Part shown: positions 1 through 9,987 of the stretch, one piece after another
Position numbering within the stretch: position 1 is the first letter of the stretch
Layout of the letters: each line of letters starts with the position of its first letter
DNA from: Jaenimonas drosophilae
Taxonomy: Eukaryota; Euglenozoa; Kinetoplastea; Trypanosomatida; Trypanosomatidae
Direction of reading: 5' to 3'
Assembly: GCA_030849065.1 (NCBI GenBank)
Contig: JASAON010001599.1
Coordinates: forward strand, 1-64,000
Length of the DNA stretch: 64,000 bases
Made by a program: the position numbers and the translations under genes
The notes under the pieces: generated by a model
The model's database searches: none
The model's input: only the letters and a program-made list of their open reading frames with translations
What the model was told of the DNA's origin: nothing

Positions 1-295
1 TACCCTTGTTGTATGTTCCTCTTGTTGTTCTTGTGTTGTCTTGTTGGTGAGGTAGGTTCTGTAGAGCACTGTGGTAGGAGAAGCATTGAGGCCAACTCCC
101 TCCCATACTCTCCTTCTCTCTCTCGCTTTCTCTCTCACGCTGAGGAATAGGTGGGGAGTGCGTGGAGCCGGTTGGAAGTGAATGTTGGCGGTGGCACGAC
201 GATTGTGCTTCCGCTGATTGGGCTCCTACACGGATTGTCTGTACTTTGGTTTTTATTAGTGTTTGGTGTACGTGTGTTCGCGTTGATCTCGCGGA
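1..295 (+). other. upstream spacer / 5' leader of the Vps54 gene
   Basis: No gene is visible. The stretch around 95-138 is rich in C and T (repeated CTCTCT), followed by AG near 150. This fits a spliced-leader acceptor region for the Vps54-like gene that starts at 296. Short open frames here overlap the real gene in other frames and have no recognisable product. Confidence 0.5.
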
Positions 296-3200
296 ATGGC
301 CTTCGGCGGACGTGCCTCGCTGGAAACGAGCGCCATCTCCTTCGCCACCGATGAGGATGCCGGCGCACCCTCTGGCGATGCAGCAGCCAACATCCTCTCG
401 CACCTCATCGTGCATGGCGGGTACTCCCTCGCCCAGCTAAGTGCCGGTGTTGGCTTGCCTGGCTTAGTGGTGGAGGAGTGCGTGCGGAATGGAAGCTCCG
501 CCGCACGTTTGCGCTCACAGCTCTTGTGTTGGCTCCAGGAGGACTCGGGCATCCATTCCGCGGTGCCCGCTCCTCTCCGCGGCGCACTCCGCGAGCACTG
601 CGGCCGCGACCATGCCTTGATCACCTCCTCCGCCACCCCCGCTGCGGAGGAGCTCCACTCCTCCTACGCCGCCCTCGACCCCATCTCACAGCGCCACTTT
701 CGGCAGCTGCGTGAGCGTGTTGGCCAGGGCTACTTGTCCGTGCTGAATCAGCCAGAGGAGGCGGGTGATGGGCGCATGGAGGGCTGGGGTGGTTGGCTCG
801 GTGGTGTCTTGTACGATGCCTTCGATTCACGGGAGAGCGCGACGCTGCCGCCCGACACCGCCATGGCGCGGTTACAGCAGCAGCGGCGTGGGGCGGAGGA
901 TTCATCGGAGGCGTTGCTGAGTACCTTCCCCGCTGACGCACAACATGGCCTGGCCGAGTACGTGGCGGCTGTGTCTGGCGCATATCACGCCAATCGTCTG
1001 GAGGAGCGGCCAACGGACTTGATTCTCGCATCGCCATCATCGTGCACCGCGGTGGAGCCTGCGTTTCCCACAGATGTGCCGCCGGACTACTGGGAGCCCT
1101 CCTTTGACCTGCGGACGCTCATTGCGCAACTCCCCATGAGTAGTAGTGTGGTGGCAGAGCCATCTGCATCTGCTGCTGATGCAGCAACAACAACAACAAC
1201 AACAACAACAACAAATACAAGCTCATCTTCACAGTCCACGGCGGGTACCTCGGCCGTGCCACATGTGGTAGTTTCTGCATCCTCGCAGGCCGCCGCCCTC
1301 GCCTCCTTGGAGGAGAGCTGCGTGTCTTTGCGTGGATGGCAATCGGAGGTGGAGCGCTCGCTACTGCAGCAGGTGCAGCAGCGTTCGGAGGCCTTCTTCG
1401 CCACCTCGAGAGACTTTGATGTGCTCAATGGCGAGGCACGTGCGGCGCTGGGCATGGCGCAGGGCCTTCGTGAGGGGCCTCTCGCGGAGGCGTCGCGATT
1501 TGTGGGGGCGTTGCTGCAACTTGGCTGCCAACAACGCCGCTGCCACAACTACGCCGCGCTGACCACCTTGTTGGAGCTGATTGATGAGGTGGTGGGGGAT
1601 GTGGTGCGGTTGGAGAATTGGTGTGCGCTGCCGGAGCGAGACATGGCGGAGCTGCCCGCCATGATCGCCACACTGCGTGGGCTGCATGAGCGGGAAAAGC
1701 ACCTCCAACCTCAGCCACACCATCATCACCATGATGGCGAGGAGCTGCCAAGATCATCATTTCCAGGACTCTCTCTTCATCAGATGCACTGCACGCGAGG
1801 CATACCAGCTCGGATTGCGATGGTGCAGCAGAAGCTGGCGGAGTTGGTGCAGGGAGAGCTCGTGGCGTGTCTTGAGTCTGACGACCTCCATCGGAGCGAT
1901 ATGGCAACACGAACGGCCGATGCCTACCGTGCTGCCGCACAGCTTGGCTGCGTGGATGGGGCCGTGGAGCGCGTGCATCATCATCAGCAGCTCAAGCTGT
2001 GGGGCGTGGCAAAGGAGTGCGTGGTGGAGTACCTGATGAGCTCCAACGCTCTGGACGATGCGGCGGCGGATGCTCTCTTCACAACGGTGGCCTCTGCCTC
2101 CCCCGACGTCCGGCCAACGCGAGAGATGCAGAAGGCGCTGCTCCATCACCTCGCCGCTTGTTCTGCTCTTCAGTGCGTGGAGGTGCTTCGGCAGCTCGCC
2201 GATGCCTTGGCAACGTATATCACCTCGGCCTGCCAGCGCTGGGGCTTCTTCCTGCACCACAGCACCAGCAGCAGCTTCACCCGCAACACATCATCATCAT
2301 CATCTGATGCTCACTTCGATGGACTGCGACGTGGCACCACGACGGTGCTGGGCCTCGTTCATGAAGCAGAGGCATTGGTGGCCTTGGTGGTGGATGTATG
2401 TACGGATCGCGGCCCACACCAAATGAGCCGCGTGGAGCTCCAACAAGTGGTGCGTGTGGCACGCAGCTCGGCCATGATGCTGCACGAGCCCCTCACGGCC
2501 CTGGCGCAGTCGGTACCTCCGCAGCTGATGCCCGCGGTCCAGGCGGTATACCCCAGCAAGGCTGTGCGGCTTGCGATTGCGCAGCTCGCCCTCTCCTTCC
2601 TCCGCGCCTACCACGCCAAGTGCGTGAATGCCCTCACCATGATGATTGGCAGTGATGTGTGGGAGTGTCGTACCTCCATTGATGTGTCTTCGCAGCGCAT
2701 TCTCCAGCACCTCTGCGCCACACCCGATGCGGCTGCCGTGGCGCGCTTTGCTCGCATGTCTCTGGAACACAACGCATCATCATCATCAATAGCAACAACA
2801 TCATCGCCATCTTCCTACGCCACAGTGAGCGAGGAGGAGGAGGAGGAGGCGCGCTACGGCCCACACACGGCGCCACGTGTTGGGGCTGCGGAGGAGGAGC
2901 TCCATCTGCCCAAGTCGGACAAGCTCTACATCACCCTCGACGGGGTGGCGGAGGAGGGCCGCGCTACAACCGCACCCGTGTTGGTGCTGATGGAGTTTTT
3001 GGCGGAGTACGATCTCCTCCTCGCTCGCTTTCCCTCACTGGGCTTCGATATATCCAACAAGATGTGCGAGCTCATTCACGTCTTTGATGGCAACAGCGCC
3101 GCGATGGTGCTCGGCGGCAAGGCGGTGGCCCAAGGCGGGCAGCTCCATCGCATCACCGCGGCTGTCTTGTGCGTTGCGTCGCAGTGTTTTGCTACCGTGG

Positions 3201-3979
3201 CGGAGCTCTCGACGCGTGTGCGTGAGCGGTTGGTGGTGCTCCTCTCTGTGGAGCGTGGAGGAGAGGGAGAAGGAGCAGGAGGAGGAGCTGCTCATGCATC
3301 ACCGCCACCCTCCACTGCGCCACGTACGAACCACAAGCTTATTCAGCTGATGGCACAAGACTGGGAGCGTGGCATCGATACGTGCGAGCAACATCGCCTG
3401 GAGTGTTTCAGCAAGATGCGCGCCATGGTGATGCTGAAGGTGAATGCGATGCCAACCCCGACCAACACCGCCGCGGAGTGGGAGAGGTCTGGGAAGGAAT
3501 GGGTCTTGGCCATGCTGATGGAGGTGGCGCGGCTGTTGCGCACCGTGCAGCCTTTGCTGCCCACTCGTGATGTACGTGGGGTGATGGCCCCACTGATTGG
3601 TACCATTGCTCAACGTCTTGCTGGTGCCACACGCGGACTCATCACCGCCAACCTCGTTGATCGCGATGGGTTGGCCACTCCGGTGCACGTCTTCCAGATG
3701 AATGTGGAGAAGTTTGGCTTCGATGTGTTGCGTTGCGCGCTTGTGCGTTCGCCGTCCGATGCGATGCGGGAGGGGATCGATCTCAGCCCACACGCCACGG
3801 AGGAGGATGTGCTGCAGTGGTGTTGTGCCGTTGCGGCACCGACGGCATCCGCAACGAAGCCCAACACAACAACAACAACAGCATCTGTAGTGGCGGGGCA
3901 GAGCAAGCCTCGGGAGGCTGCTGGTGCCACCGCGGCCGCGCCATCACCTCCACGTGTACGAGGAACGGTGCGAAAGTGA
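296..3979 (+). CDS. VPS54: Vps54-like subunit of the GARP tethering complex
   Basis: This 1,227-residue protein is predicted to tether endosome-derived vesicles at the trans-Golgi as part of GARP (Vps51-54). Residues about 261-274 (a PPDYWEPSFDL-type patch) resemble the conserved entry of the Vps54 N-terminal region. A helical region follows from about 335. The diagnostic part is near residues 870-1150. It contains the Vps54-C pattern: a long helix, then FDGNSAAMVLGGKAV at about 930, matching the family's LFNSRTCQLVLGAGA-type block, then a hydrophobic ALCVASQCF helix and a C-terminal helical bundle. Poly-Thr/Ser runs near 298-312 and other low-complexity inserts are typical of this genome. 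The start is the first ATG after the pyrimidine tract and AG at about 95-150. The family call rests on pattern memory; a profile search against Vps54_C would settle it. Confidence 0.8.
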   Translation: MAFGGRASLETSAISFATDEDAGAPSGDAAANILSHLIVHGGYSLAQLSAGVGLPGLVVEECVRNGSSAARLRSQLLCWLQEDSGIHSAVPAPLRGALREHCGRDHALITSSATPAAEELHSSYAALDPISQRHFRQLRERVGQGYLSVLNQPEEAGDGRMEGWGGWLGGVLYDAFDSRESATLPPDTAMARLQQQRRGAEDSSEALLSTFPADAQHGLAEYVAAVSGAYHANRLEERPTDLILASPSSCTAVEPAFPTDVPPDYWEPSFDLRTLIAQLPMSSSVVAEPSASAADAATTTTTTTTTNTSSSSQSTAGTSAVPHVVVSASSQAAALASLEESCVSLRGWQSEVERSLLQQVQQRSEAFFATSRDFDVLNGEARAALGMAQGLREGPLAEASRFVGALLQLGCQQRRCHNYAALTTLLELIDEVVGDVVRLENWCALPERDMAELPAMIATLRGLHEREKHLQPQPHHHHHDGEELPRSSFPGLSLHQMHCTRGIPARIAMVQQKLAELVQGELVACLESDDLHRSDMATRTADAYRAAAQLGCVDGAVERVHHHQQLKLWGVAKECVVEYLMSSNALDDAAADALFTTVASASPDVRPTREMQKALLHHLAACSALQCVEVLRQLADALATYITSACQRWGFFLHHSTSSSFTRNTSSSSSDAHFDGLRRGTTTVLGLVHEAEALVALVVDVCTDRGPHQMSRVELQQVVRVARSSAMMLHEPLTALAQSVPPQLMPAVQAVYPSKAVRLAIAQLALSFLRAYHAKCVNALTMMIGSDVWECRTSIDVSSQRILQHLCATPDAAAVARFARMSLEHNASSSSIATTSSPSSYATVSEEEEEEARYGPHTAPRVGAAEEELHLPKSDKLYITLDGVAEEGRATTAPVLVLMEFLAEYDLLLARFPSLGFDISNKMCELIHVFDGNSAAMVLGGKAVAQGGQLHRITAAVLCVASQCFATVAELSTRVRERLVVLLSVERGGEGEGAGGGAAHASPPPSTAPRTNHKLIQLMAQDWERGIDTCEQHRLECFSKMRAMVMLKVNAMPTPTNTAAEWERSGKEWVLAMLMEVARLLRTVQPLLPTRDVRGVMAPLIGTIAQRLAGATRGLITANLVDRDGLATPVHVFQMNVEKFGFDVLRCALVRSPSDAMREGIDLSPHATEEDVLQWCCAVAAPTASATKPNTTTTTASVVAGQSKPREAAGATAAAPSPPRVRGTVRK

Positions 3980-4224
3980 TGAAGATGAAGATGCTTGATT
4001 GATGTTGTTGTTGTGGCAACAAGATGTGTGTGCTGGTGTGATGGACGTACCTCAGACAATATATGCAACATGCTCATGTGCGTGATGTGCGTAAATCCTC
4101 ATGTGCCGCCAACAACAACGCATGTACCTTGATCTTCTCTTTTCCTTCTCTCTCTGCGCTTGTGTTGTGTTGTGTGTGATAGAGCACTTCGTAGCACGGT
4201 TGCTGGCCCAACACGCCTTCCTCC

Positions 4225-6999
4225 ATGAACGCTGCGATGGCCGCAGCGGGCTGCTGCTCGCGTGGAGGTCTGTGGAGGCCGAAGATGTCTGTGCTTCGTG
4301 GCGGATGTTGCCCTAGTGGGGTGCCCATGAACCTCTTCTTCACTCCACGTTTGTGCTCCACCAACGAGGGTGGCAGCCATTCTAAGGAGGATGCCTTGGC
4401 GGAGGAGGTGTTGCGTCTGGAGCATGAGCAGTGGCAACATCGCCGCCGCACACGAGGCATCTCAGCTGCTTGCCTCGACGCAGCAGCAACAACAACGCCA
4501 CACAACACAGAAGATGTGAGTAGTCCCAGCGCATTACCCACCCACAACACCAACAACAACAACAACAACAATTTTCATCATCATCATGATCATGATCTCT
4601 CCGTGGATGTTGATGAAGCAATCGTGAGTGAGGCGAGTGTGTTGGTGCATGAGCCTAGCGCAGTAGCGCGGGTGCTCGATCAGCTCGGTGACGCTCATCT
4701 TGCCATGGAGCTGCTGCACGAGGAGGAGCTGGAGATGGAGCTCAGCACCGAAAACACATGCGATCCTTCCTCTTCTACCAACAACATCGTGAAGGATGGG
4801 ACTGATCCAGTGGTTCTGTCAGGCACCACACACACACCTCCGCCAACACGGAGGACGGATGATCAGTGGTGGGCACGTGCAGTGGAGGATGAGACGGCCC
4901 CAACACAGACGTGTGTGCGGCAGGATGAGGTGGAGCTGCACGTGGCCATTGTGCAGCAGGATGATTGGATACGCCTGACGTTGCCCACGACTACGTCATC
5001 CACGGAGATGCATCTCGTCGCTGCTCTACATTCCGCACTAACCACTCTGGAGGAAGAACACCAACATCATGTCCGTCACGGCTCACGCAAGGTGGCGGAG
5101 CTCCGTCTGGCACTCGTGGAGCAGCCCTACGTGGCGCATGCGTGGGCTCTTTGCGGCCAAGGAGTGCGAGCGGAGATGATGATGGCGCGCGAGGTGCTCT
5201 TCCAGCGCATGTTGGCCCTCGCCGCGCAAAGAGGATGGCGTCTTGTGGCGGAGGTGCCGCCCAACACCGATGTGCTCACCGATGTGGTGGTGGAGCTCCT
5301 CCTTCTCAGTGATGTGTGGCGTACGCATGCGGCCGCCACGCCATCGTTGCGGCTGATTGCCATGGAAGCTGGACGAGTTCCTGCGCCAACGGTGCTGCGA
5401 CGTTTGCATCATTGGCTGGAGCACGGCCATCACTGGCCTGCGCTTCACCACATGCTCCAACAACATCATCTTCATGGTACGTCGCACACAAGTATAGAGG
5501 AGGAGTGGCGGCTTGTTGCCACACTGCTGCAGCAGCTTCATCAGCCAGAGGTGGCGGCCTTCTTGATGAGCGTCTTCCACGATGCTCCCCCAACGATGGA
5601 GGTGGTGGTGGCGGCTTCTGGAGGTTGGCGGCGGCAGATGATGTTGGCGATGGTGGAGCGTTGGTGGTGGCCCAAGGTGTTGAGGTGCCACACAGCCACC
5701 TCCACGTTGGTACCACTGCGGCAGCAGACGCTGGAAGAGGTGTGGCTCTCCTACTGCCGCACTGCACTAACTACCTCATCCGCACCGACGTGGGAGATAT
5801 GGATGGAGGCGGTGCATCCATGTACGCATCACCGCAGCACCGCCATGGCTGCGCTGATGGCGTCGCGCAGTGGTGGCCGCCAATCTCACGCACCGTGGAT
5901 GATCATCTCCGGCCCCACACTCCACTTCTCTGCCGATGCGCTACGCACAGCACCGCAGACGATGCTGGCCTCCCTCGCGCAAGTGGCGAGCGATTTGGAT
6001 GCAGAGATGGAGGTAGATGAGGTGGCCAATGATGGTGCTGATGTGGCTAAAACCGCCGCCGTTGCCACCCTCGTTTGTGGCGGTTGCGGAGATGTTGTGG
6101 AGGCCAGCGATGAGCTCGCCCTTCTCTTGGCCAACGTGCGTTTGTACTGCCCAGCAGCCACGTTGATGGAGCAGCATCAGCTCTGCCTACTCATGTTTGG
6201 CCGCGTGCATGTGTTGGAGGCCGCCCTCTCCTCCGTGGAGGTGGCAGCCGTGGCGGTGCCCGTGGTGCCGCACATCCTCGCACACGTTGGCCCTCGCTCC
6301 GCCACTTTCGTGGAGTCTGAGCTCACCAAGTTGGTGGAGCTCGTCGTGGTGGACCGATACAACAACACTCATGATGATGATGATGATGATGTTGGGAAGA
6401 AAATGATGGCCTACCGCAGACGTTGCCAGGCTGCTGCGATGCGGTATCTGGCACACCAACGCATTCCCGTCGTGGTGAGCCGCTCCGGCACCGTGGCGGA
6501 GTTGTTGGTGGCAACGATGGCGGCGGCCATGTTGGCGGAGGCCCACCACGCGTTGAACCACGTGGTGGAGTTGGAGCTGCAACAACACCTCGGCATGCTC
6601 TGCCCCCCGCACGTGATCTTGCGGGCGTGGGGGAGGCCGGCGTTGGCCTCGATGCTTCTGCGGTATCCGCACCTGCGCGCCATGGCACGTGTATGCGGCG
6701 ATGATGCGCGATCATGTGCGGAAGAGGCGTGGGATTCGGTGGAGCCGCGTGCATCATCATCATCATCATCATTGTCTGGTGCTGCTCCTTCTCCACCAAC
6801 ACTCCGGGTGTTGTTGCGACTGCGCGATGCCTGTGATGGTGCCCTTCATGGCGGGGAGGTGCGAAGCGTGGAGGACCTCAACCTCATCTCACTTGCGGCG
6901 CTGCGGATGAACGCTGACGTGGGCGGCCTCGCAACGAGGTTGGAGGAGCGGGCGGCGTGGTTGGATGCGCACATTGGTGGAGTGGGCAGAGATGTGTGA
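4225..6999 (+). CDS. hypothetical protein, probably mitochondrial, helical
   Basis: I do not recognise this 924-residue protein. The first 45 residues hold no acidic residue, carry Arg and Lys, and end in a FFTPRLCSTN-like stretch that resembles a mitochondrial presequence. The rest is rich in Leu, Ala, Val, His and Trp, and looks alpha-helical, with many short amphipathic segments of the kind found in helical-repeat (PPR-like) organellar RNA-binding proteins. No repeat register is clear. A CxxC pair (VCGGCGDV) sits near residue 620, and poly-Asn, poly-His and poly-Asp runs are scattered through it. The start at 4225 follows a long CT-rich tract (about 4133-4156) and several AG dinucleotides. 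An RNA-editing, mitoribosome or assembly role would be typical for such kinetoplastid proteins, but that is inference. Confidence 0.75.
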   Translation: MNAAMAAAGCCSRGGLWRPKMSVLRGGCCPSGVPMNLFFTPRLCSTNEGGSHSKEDALAEEVLRLEHEQWQHRRRTRGISAACLDAAATTTPHNTEDVSSPSALPTHNTNNNNNNNFHHHHDHDLSVDVDEAIVSEASVLVHEPSAVARVLDQLGDAHLAMELLHEEELEMELSTENTCDPSSSTNNIVKDGTDPVVLSGTTHTPPPTRRTDDQWWARAVEDETAPTQTCVRQDEVELHVAIVQQDDWIRLTLPTTTSSTEMHLVAALHSALTTLEEEHQHHVRHGSRKVAELRLALVEQPYVAHAWALCGQGVRAEMMMAREVLFQRMLALAAQRGWRLVAEVPPNTDVLTDVVVELLLLSDVWRTHAAATPSLRLIAMEAGRVPAPTVLRRLHHWLEHGHHWPALHHMLQQHHLHGTSHTSIEEEWRLVATLLQQLHQPEVAAFLMSVFHDAPPTMEVVVAASGGWRRQMMLAMVERWWWPKVLRCHTATSTLVPLRQQTLEEVWLSYCRTALTTSSAPTWEIWMEAVHPCTHHRSTAMAALMASRSGGRQSHAPWMIISGPTLHFSADALRTAPQTMLASLAQVASDLDAEMEVDEVANDGADVAKTAAVATLVCGGCGDVVEASDELALLLANVRLYCPAATLMEQHQLCLLMFGRVHVLEAALSSVEVAAVAVPVVPHILAHVGPRSATFVESELTKLVELVVVDRYNNTHDDDDDDVGKKMMAYRRRCQAAAMRYLAHQRIPVVVSRSGTVAELLVATMAAAMLAEAHHALNHVVELELQQHLGMLCPPHVILRAWGRPALASMLLRYPHLRAMARVCGDDARSCAEEAWDSVEPRASSSSSSLSGAAPSPPTLRVLLRLRDACDGALHGGEVRSVEDLNLISLAALRMNADVGGLATRLEERAAWLDAHIGGVGRDV

Positions 7000-7308
7000 G
7001 GTGCAGAAGTGTGTTTGCCAACCTCCTTGCCACAATGTGCTCAGGATGATGCAGAAGAAGGGGGGCGAAGCTGCCTGTGGCAGTGGCAGCAGAAGGTGGA
7101 GGCTCCAACCTCATGATGAATCAGCGCTCCATGCTCGATGAGTGGAGGCGAAGCTCTACACCGCAAGAAAACGAAAATGGATGGCAGCAACAACTGCATC
7201 CATCATCATCATCACACAACAACAACAATGTATTCAACCATGAACTACACCAAGTATGCACGTCATTCGCACAGCACTCATCATCAACGTCTTTTTCATC
7301 ATCTTCCT

Positions 7309-7332
7309 CACACACACACACACACACACACA
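7309..7332. repeat. (CA)n microsatellite
   Basis: Twelve CA units run up to CATTCAG. It is immediately upstream of the likely splice acceptor for the gene at 7359. Confidence 0.9.
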
Positions 7333-7335
7333 TTC

Positions 7336-7337
7336 AG
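7336..7337 (+). promoter_or_regulatory. probable trans-splice acceptor AG
   Basis: The AG in CATTCAG lies 21 nt before the ATG at 7359, after a CA run and CT-rich upstream sequence. It decides the choice of start, because longer in-frame starts upstream would be removed by splicing here. Confidence 0.45.
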
Positions 7338-7358
7338 TTGCCCTTCACCTACCTCCCA

Positions 7359-7910
7359 ATGGTGCTTCACAAGTGGGCGGTGGTGACGAAGAGTGCACCA
7401 CCCGCGGCAGGCCTTCGACCCCTGGGGAAGGTGCTCCCCACAAACCCCAAACTTCAACCCGCGGACTACAAGATTCCCTACGTCCTCCGACCTTTTGTGA
7501 AGGACCGCCACACAAGCGAGGTGCAGCACCTGGAGAATCGCGGCATGTACCGTGAGGAGCTCGCCATTGAGCGCGCACGTTTTCCACGCCTGACGAAGAG
7601 TTTGCAGATTCAGACGGATGGCTCACTGAATGAACGAGACTTTGAGTATGCGGTGCCGCCCATGGTGCTGCTCTTCCAGGACCGCCTCTCCGCACACCGT
7701 CAACGGCAAGTGGAGCTCGCCAAGATTGGCAAGCTCAAGCGACGAAAGAGCTGGCAGAGCACCGACGTTGGTGAGGAGTCTCTGAACCCGGTGTGTAACG
7801 CCCTCATTTTCCCATACTGCATCCCGGCCAATCTGCGCCAGCGCGCACGCCTCGCCGATCCCCTGAGCTCGCGCACGGCGGAGGAGGCTAATCGACGCAA
7901 GGAGGACTAG
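7359..7910 (+). CDS. small basic conserved-looking protein, possibly mitochondrial
   Basis: This 183-residue protein has no domain I can name. It opens with MVLHKWAVVTKSAPPAAGLR, is rich in Lys, Arg and Pro, and contains well-spaced hydrophobic positions (for example YAVPPMVLLFQDRL) with no low-complexity inserts. That is unusual here and suggests real constraint. Basic, compact, single-copy proteins like this are common in kinetoplastid mitoribosomes, so a mitochondrial ribosomal role is a fair guess, not a finding. The ATG at 7359 was chosen because it is the first after the CA repeat and CATTCAG acceptor. The frame is open further upstream without a good reason to use it. Confidence 0.7.
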   Translation: MVLHKWAVVTKSAPPAAGLRPLGKVLPTNPKLQPADYKIPYVLRPFVKDRHTSEVQHLENRGMYREELAIERARFPRLTKSLQIQTDGSLNERDFEYAVPPMVLLFQDRLSAHRQRQVELAKIGKLKRRKSWQSTDVGEESLNPVCNALIFPYCIPANLRQRARLADPLSSRTAEEANRRKED

Positions 7911-8082
7911 TCCGCCATGCTGTTCCACACACAAACAACAACAACACAACAACATCACGTATCAGTGGTGCATGCCTTCAGAGTCAAGATGAAGAACACA
8001 CCTGCACACCTTCCTTTTCCTCCTCACTCATTCACATAGACCCCCCTCAACGTGGATTGCTCCACTACCCAATCACACACAT

Positions 8083-8100
8083 ACACACACACACACACAC
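8083..8100. repeat. (CA)n microsatellite
   Basis: A CA run lies in the 5' leader of the ferredoxin-like gene, 23 nt before its ATG. Confidence 0.85.
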
Positions 8101-8122
8101 TCACCTACACCGGCTCTTCATC

Positions 8123-8923
8123 ATGGCCGTGGACCCTAACTCCTTCGAGGCACTCCTCCCCCAACTCAGCCCACAGACGCTGCAGGACATTGAGGGCCTG
8201 AACCCAGGCGAATACGGCTTCGGCCGTGAGGAGTGCTGTGGTGGCGTGCCAGAGAAGCTCCCGGGCAGCATGAAGCTGAAGGAGCATGTGCTGCTATGCG
8301 CAACGATGCCCGCCACCCAGTGGGACAAAAAGACCTCCAACGTGGAGGGTTATGAGGAGCTCCAACGTGCCGTGAAGAAGTACAACCCTGATGCCTCCTT
8401 CACGGTGGCTCAGGTGGAGCGTGGGGAGGATGCCTACGTACTCCGCTGCCGTGTCGTGGCGGCCAACCCCCCGCGTGTGGAGATGATGCAGTACGGCTTA
8501 ACGGAGGAGGTTAGGGCGGGAGCACTGCCGTGGGAGTGCAAGGGAAGCATCGCCACAGACCGCTCCGCCGAGGCATTCGTGTTCGTGTGCGCCCACCGCG
8601 CTCGCGATGAGCGCTGTGGCTTCTGTGGTGCGGTGCTCGTGGATCTCATTCGCCGGGCGACGCAGTCCAGCACCGCCACCAAGGTGGTGAACGTGATGCC
8701 GTGCTCCCACGTTGGTGGCCACATCTACGCTGGCAATGTGCTCGTGTATAACCACCACGGCGGTGTGTGCTTCGGCCTCTTCAAGCCCACGGATGTGGCG
8801 GTGTTGGCGCAGTCAATCGAGGAGGATAAGGGGATGATTCCTGCCTCCCTGCAGCCACGCATTCGTGGAGAGATGGGACCCTCCCCGTCCGACGGCGGCA
8901 AGGAGCGCTGCGTGCTGATGTAG
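8123..8923 (+). CDS. Apd1/Aim32-type thioredoxin-like ferredoxin with C-terminal CaaX box
   Basis: This 266-residue protein belongs to the sucrase/ferredoxin-like family (thioredoxin fold holding a 2Fe-2S cluster). The core motif CSHVGGHIYAGNVLVY is at residues 194-209. C156 and C165 are nine residues apart, and H196 and H200 are four apart. This is the spacing I recall for the Cys/Cys/His/His cluster ligands of yeast Aim32. C168 makes a CxxC with C165. In fungi the family works in redox homeostasis in cytosol (Apd1) or mitochondrial matrix (Aim32). There is no presequence if translation starts at MAVDPNSF, the first ATG after the CA repeat; an upstream in-frame extension would be His-Thr repeat. 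The last four residues are CVLM, a textbook CaaX prenylation signal, which I do not associate with this family. That suggests membrane anchoring. Confidence 0.85.
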   Translation: MAVDPNSFEALLPQLSPQTLQDIEGLNPGEYGFGREECCGGVPEKLPGSMKLKEHVLLCATMPATQWDKKTSNVEGYEELQRAVKKYNPDASFTVAQVERGEDAYVLRCRVVAANPPRVEMMQYGLTEEVRAGALPWECKGSIATDRSAEAFVFVCAHRARDERCGFCGAVLVDLIRRATQSSTATKVVNVMPCSHVGGHIYAGNVLVYNHHGGVCFGLFKPTDVAVLAQSIEEDKGMIPASLQPRIRGEMGPSPSDGGKERCVLM

Positions 8924-9987
8924 CGAGCTCAGCCACGCTTCCTACCTGCCTCACCTACACCACACCCACGTACACACGCACACCACCTTCTCCGCTCCAG
9001 CGATACGTCGCAACGGCGCAATGGAATCCTGGATCGCTCTCCGCGTGTTTGCTCTCCCCCTTCTGCTCGTTCATGAACCAACGTGCATGAGGTGTGCGTA
9101 GACGGAGTGTTGCATCCGTTCCTGCGTTGGTACTTGTGGATGTGATGGGCGAGATGATGATTTTGTTGCTGGACGACGAACATAGCACCCAAAACACGCA
9201 CATCCACCACGCACGTACGCCCACTTCCTGCACATACTCCACTCCAAGAAGCCAAAGAAGACACCACTTCTTCATCTTCTGTTGTGTGTGTGTGTCTTTG
9301 TACGAATGGGTGCGTATATGTGTGTGTGTGTGTGTTGAGATTGCAACTGTGTATTTGCGCCAATGGTGTGTTCATGTGCATCCAAACTCTCTTCTTCCAA
9401 CTATTTCTACCATCAAACCACTTTTTTCTTTTCGATGTTGTTGTTTTTTTGGTGTTCCATGAACGGATCGTTGTTGTAGTGCCGTAGCTTCTTCACCCGT
9501 CATTGTTCGTGTTGTTGGTCCATCAACCACACACACACGCACACCGATCGACGCCACACCCTACCCCTTTCTCTCTTCATCTGCTCTCCCCTTCTGCTCT
9601 TCCCTCGCTGCCCCGACCACTCGGAACGGTGGAGCACCTGATCGCCATCGAATCCTATCACCGCTCGGCCTTCTCCTCCACTTCTCGTTCCTACACTCAC
9701 ACAGACACACCACACCACTGAGCTCTGGCGTGGCACACCCTTCCCCCTATACGAGCACACACAAACACACACTCACACAAAAGCAGCCAACGAGCACCTC
9801 CGTCTAGCCTACTGCCCGCATCAAGCACTGCTACGACGCTATACGCCTTTAGCCTTCCTCATCACAACCCCTCCACGTTGCCACCGGCATCCTTGTCGTG
9901 TGGTTGTTGTGTATAAGAAAACACACACACACACACACACACGTAGAACAACAACAACAACAACAACAACTTCGTCGTCGTGCACTT
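8924..9987 (+). other. long intergenic spacer (about 1.06 kb), no gene seen
   Basis: The spacer is made of TG-rich, CT-rich and CA-rich blocks. Open frames within it translate to His-Thr, Ser-Pro or Cys-Val repeats and have no product I can support. It probably combines the 3' UTR of the ferredoxin gene and the leader of the Kelch gene. A (CA)n run (9921-9942), an AG at 9945-9946 and a (CAA)n run lie just before the next start. Confidence 0.5.
9921..9970. repeat. (CA)n then (CAA)n microsatellites in a 5' leader
   Basis: A CA run (9921-9942) is followed by GTAG and then a CAA run (9947-9970), 17 nt before the Kelch start. The AG between the two runs is a candidate splice acceptor, which would leave the CAA run in the mature 5' UTR. 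Confidence 0.85.

Larger units (their letters stand above)
7000..7358 (+). other. intergenic spacer with CA repeat and acceptor
   Basis: This spacer holds a CA dinucleotide run (7309-7332) and AG at 7336-7337 just ahead of the next start. The reading frame of the next gene stays open upstream to about 7077, but the extension is low-complexity (Ser, His-Thr repeats) and crosses the repeat, so I treat it as untranslated. Confidence 0.5.

Noticed and set aside
1178..1215. ACA/CAA run as an intron or insertion in Vps54
   Set aside because: The run keeps the frame and encodes Thr; such in-frame trinucleotide runs occur in many genes of this window, so it is ordinary repeat expansion.
7077..7358. 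94-codon in-frame N-terminal extension of the gene at 7359
   Set aside because: It begins with GTG and reads through Asn, Ser and His-Thr repeats and the CA run, then a likely splice acceptor; the compact protein starts at 7359.
9094..9462. 122-codon + strand frame in the long spacer after the ferredoxin gene
   Set aside because: Half of it is Cys/Val/Phe sequence read from TG-rich and T-rich DNA; no domain, poor composition.
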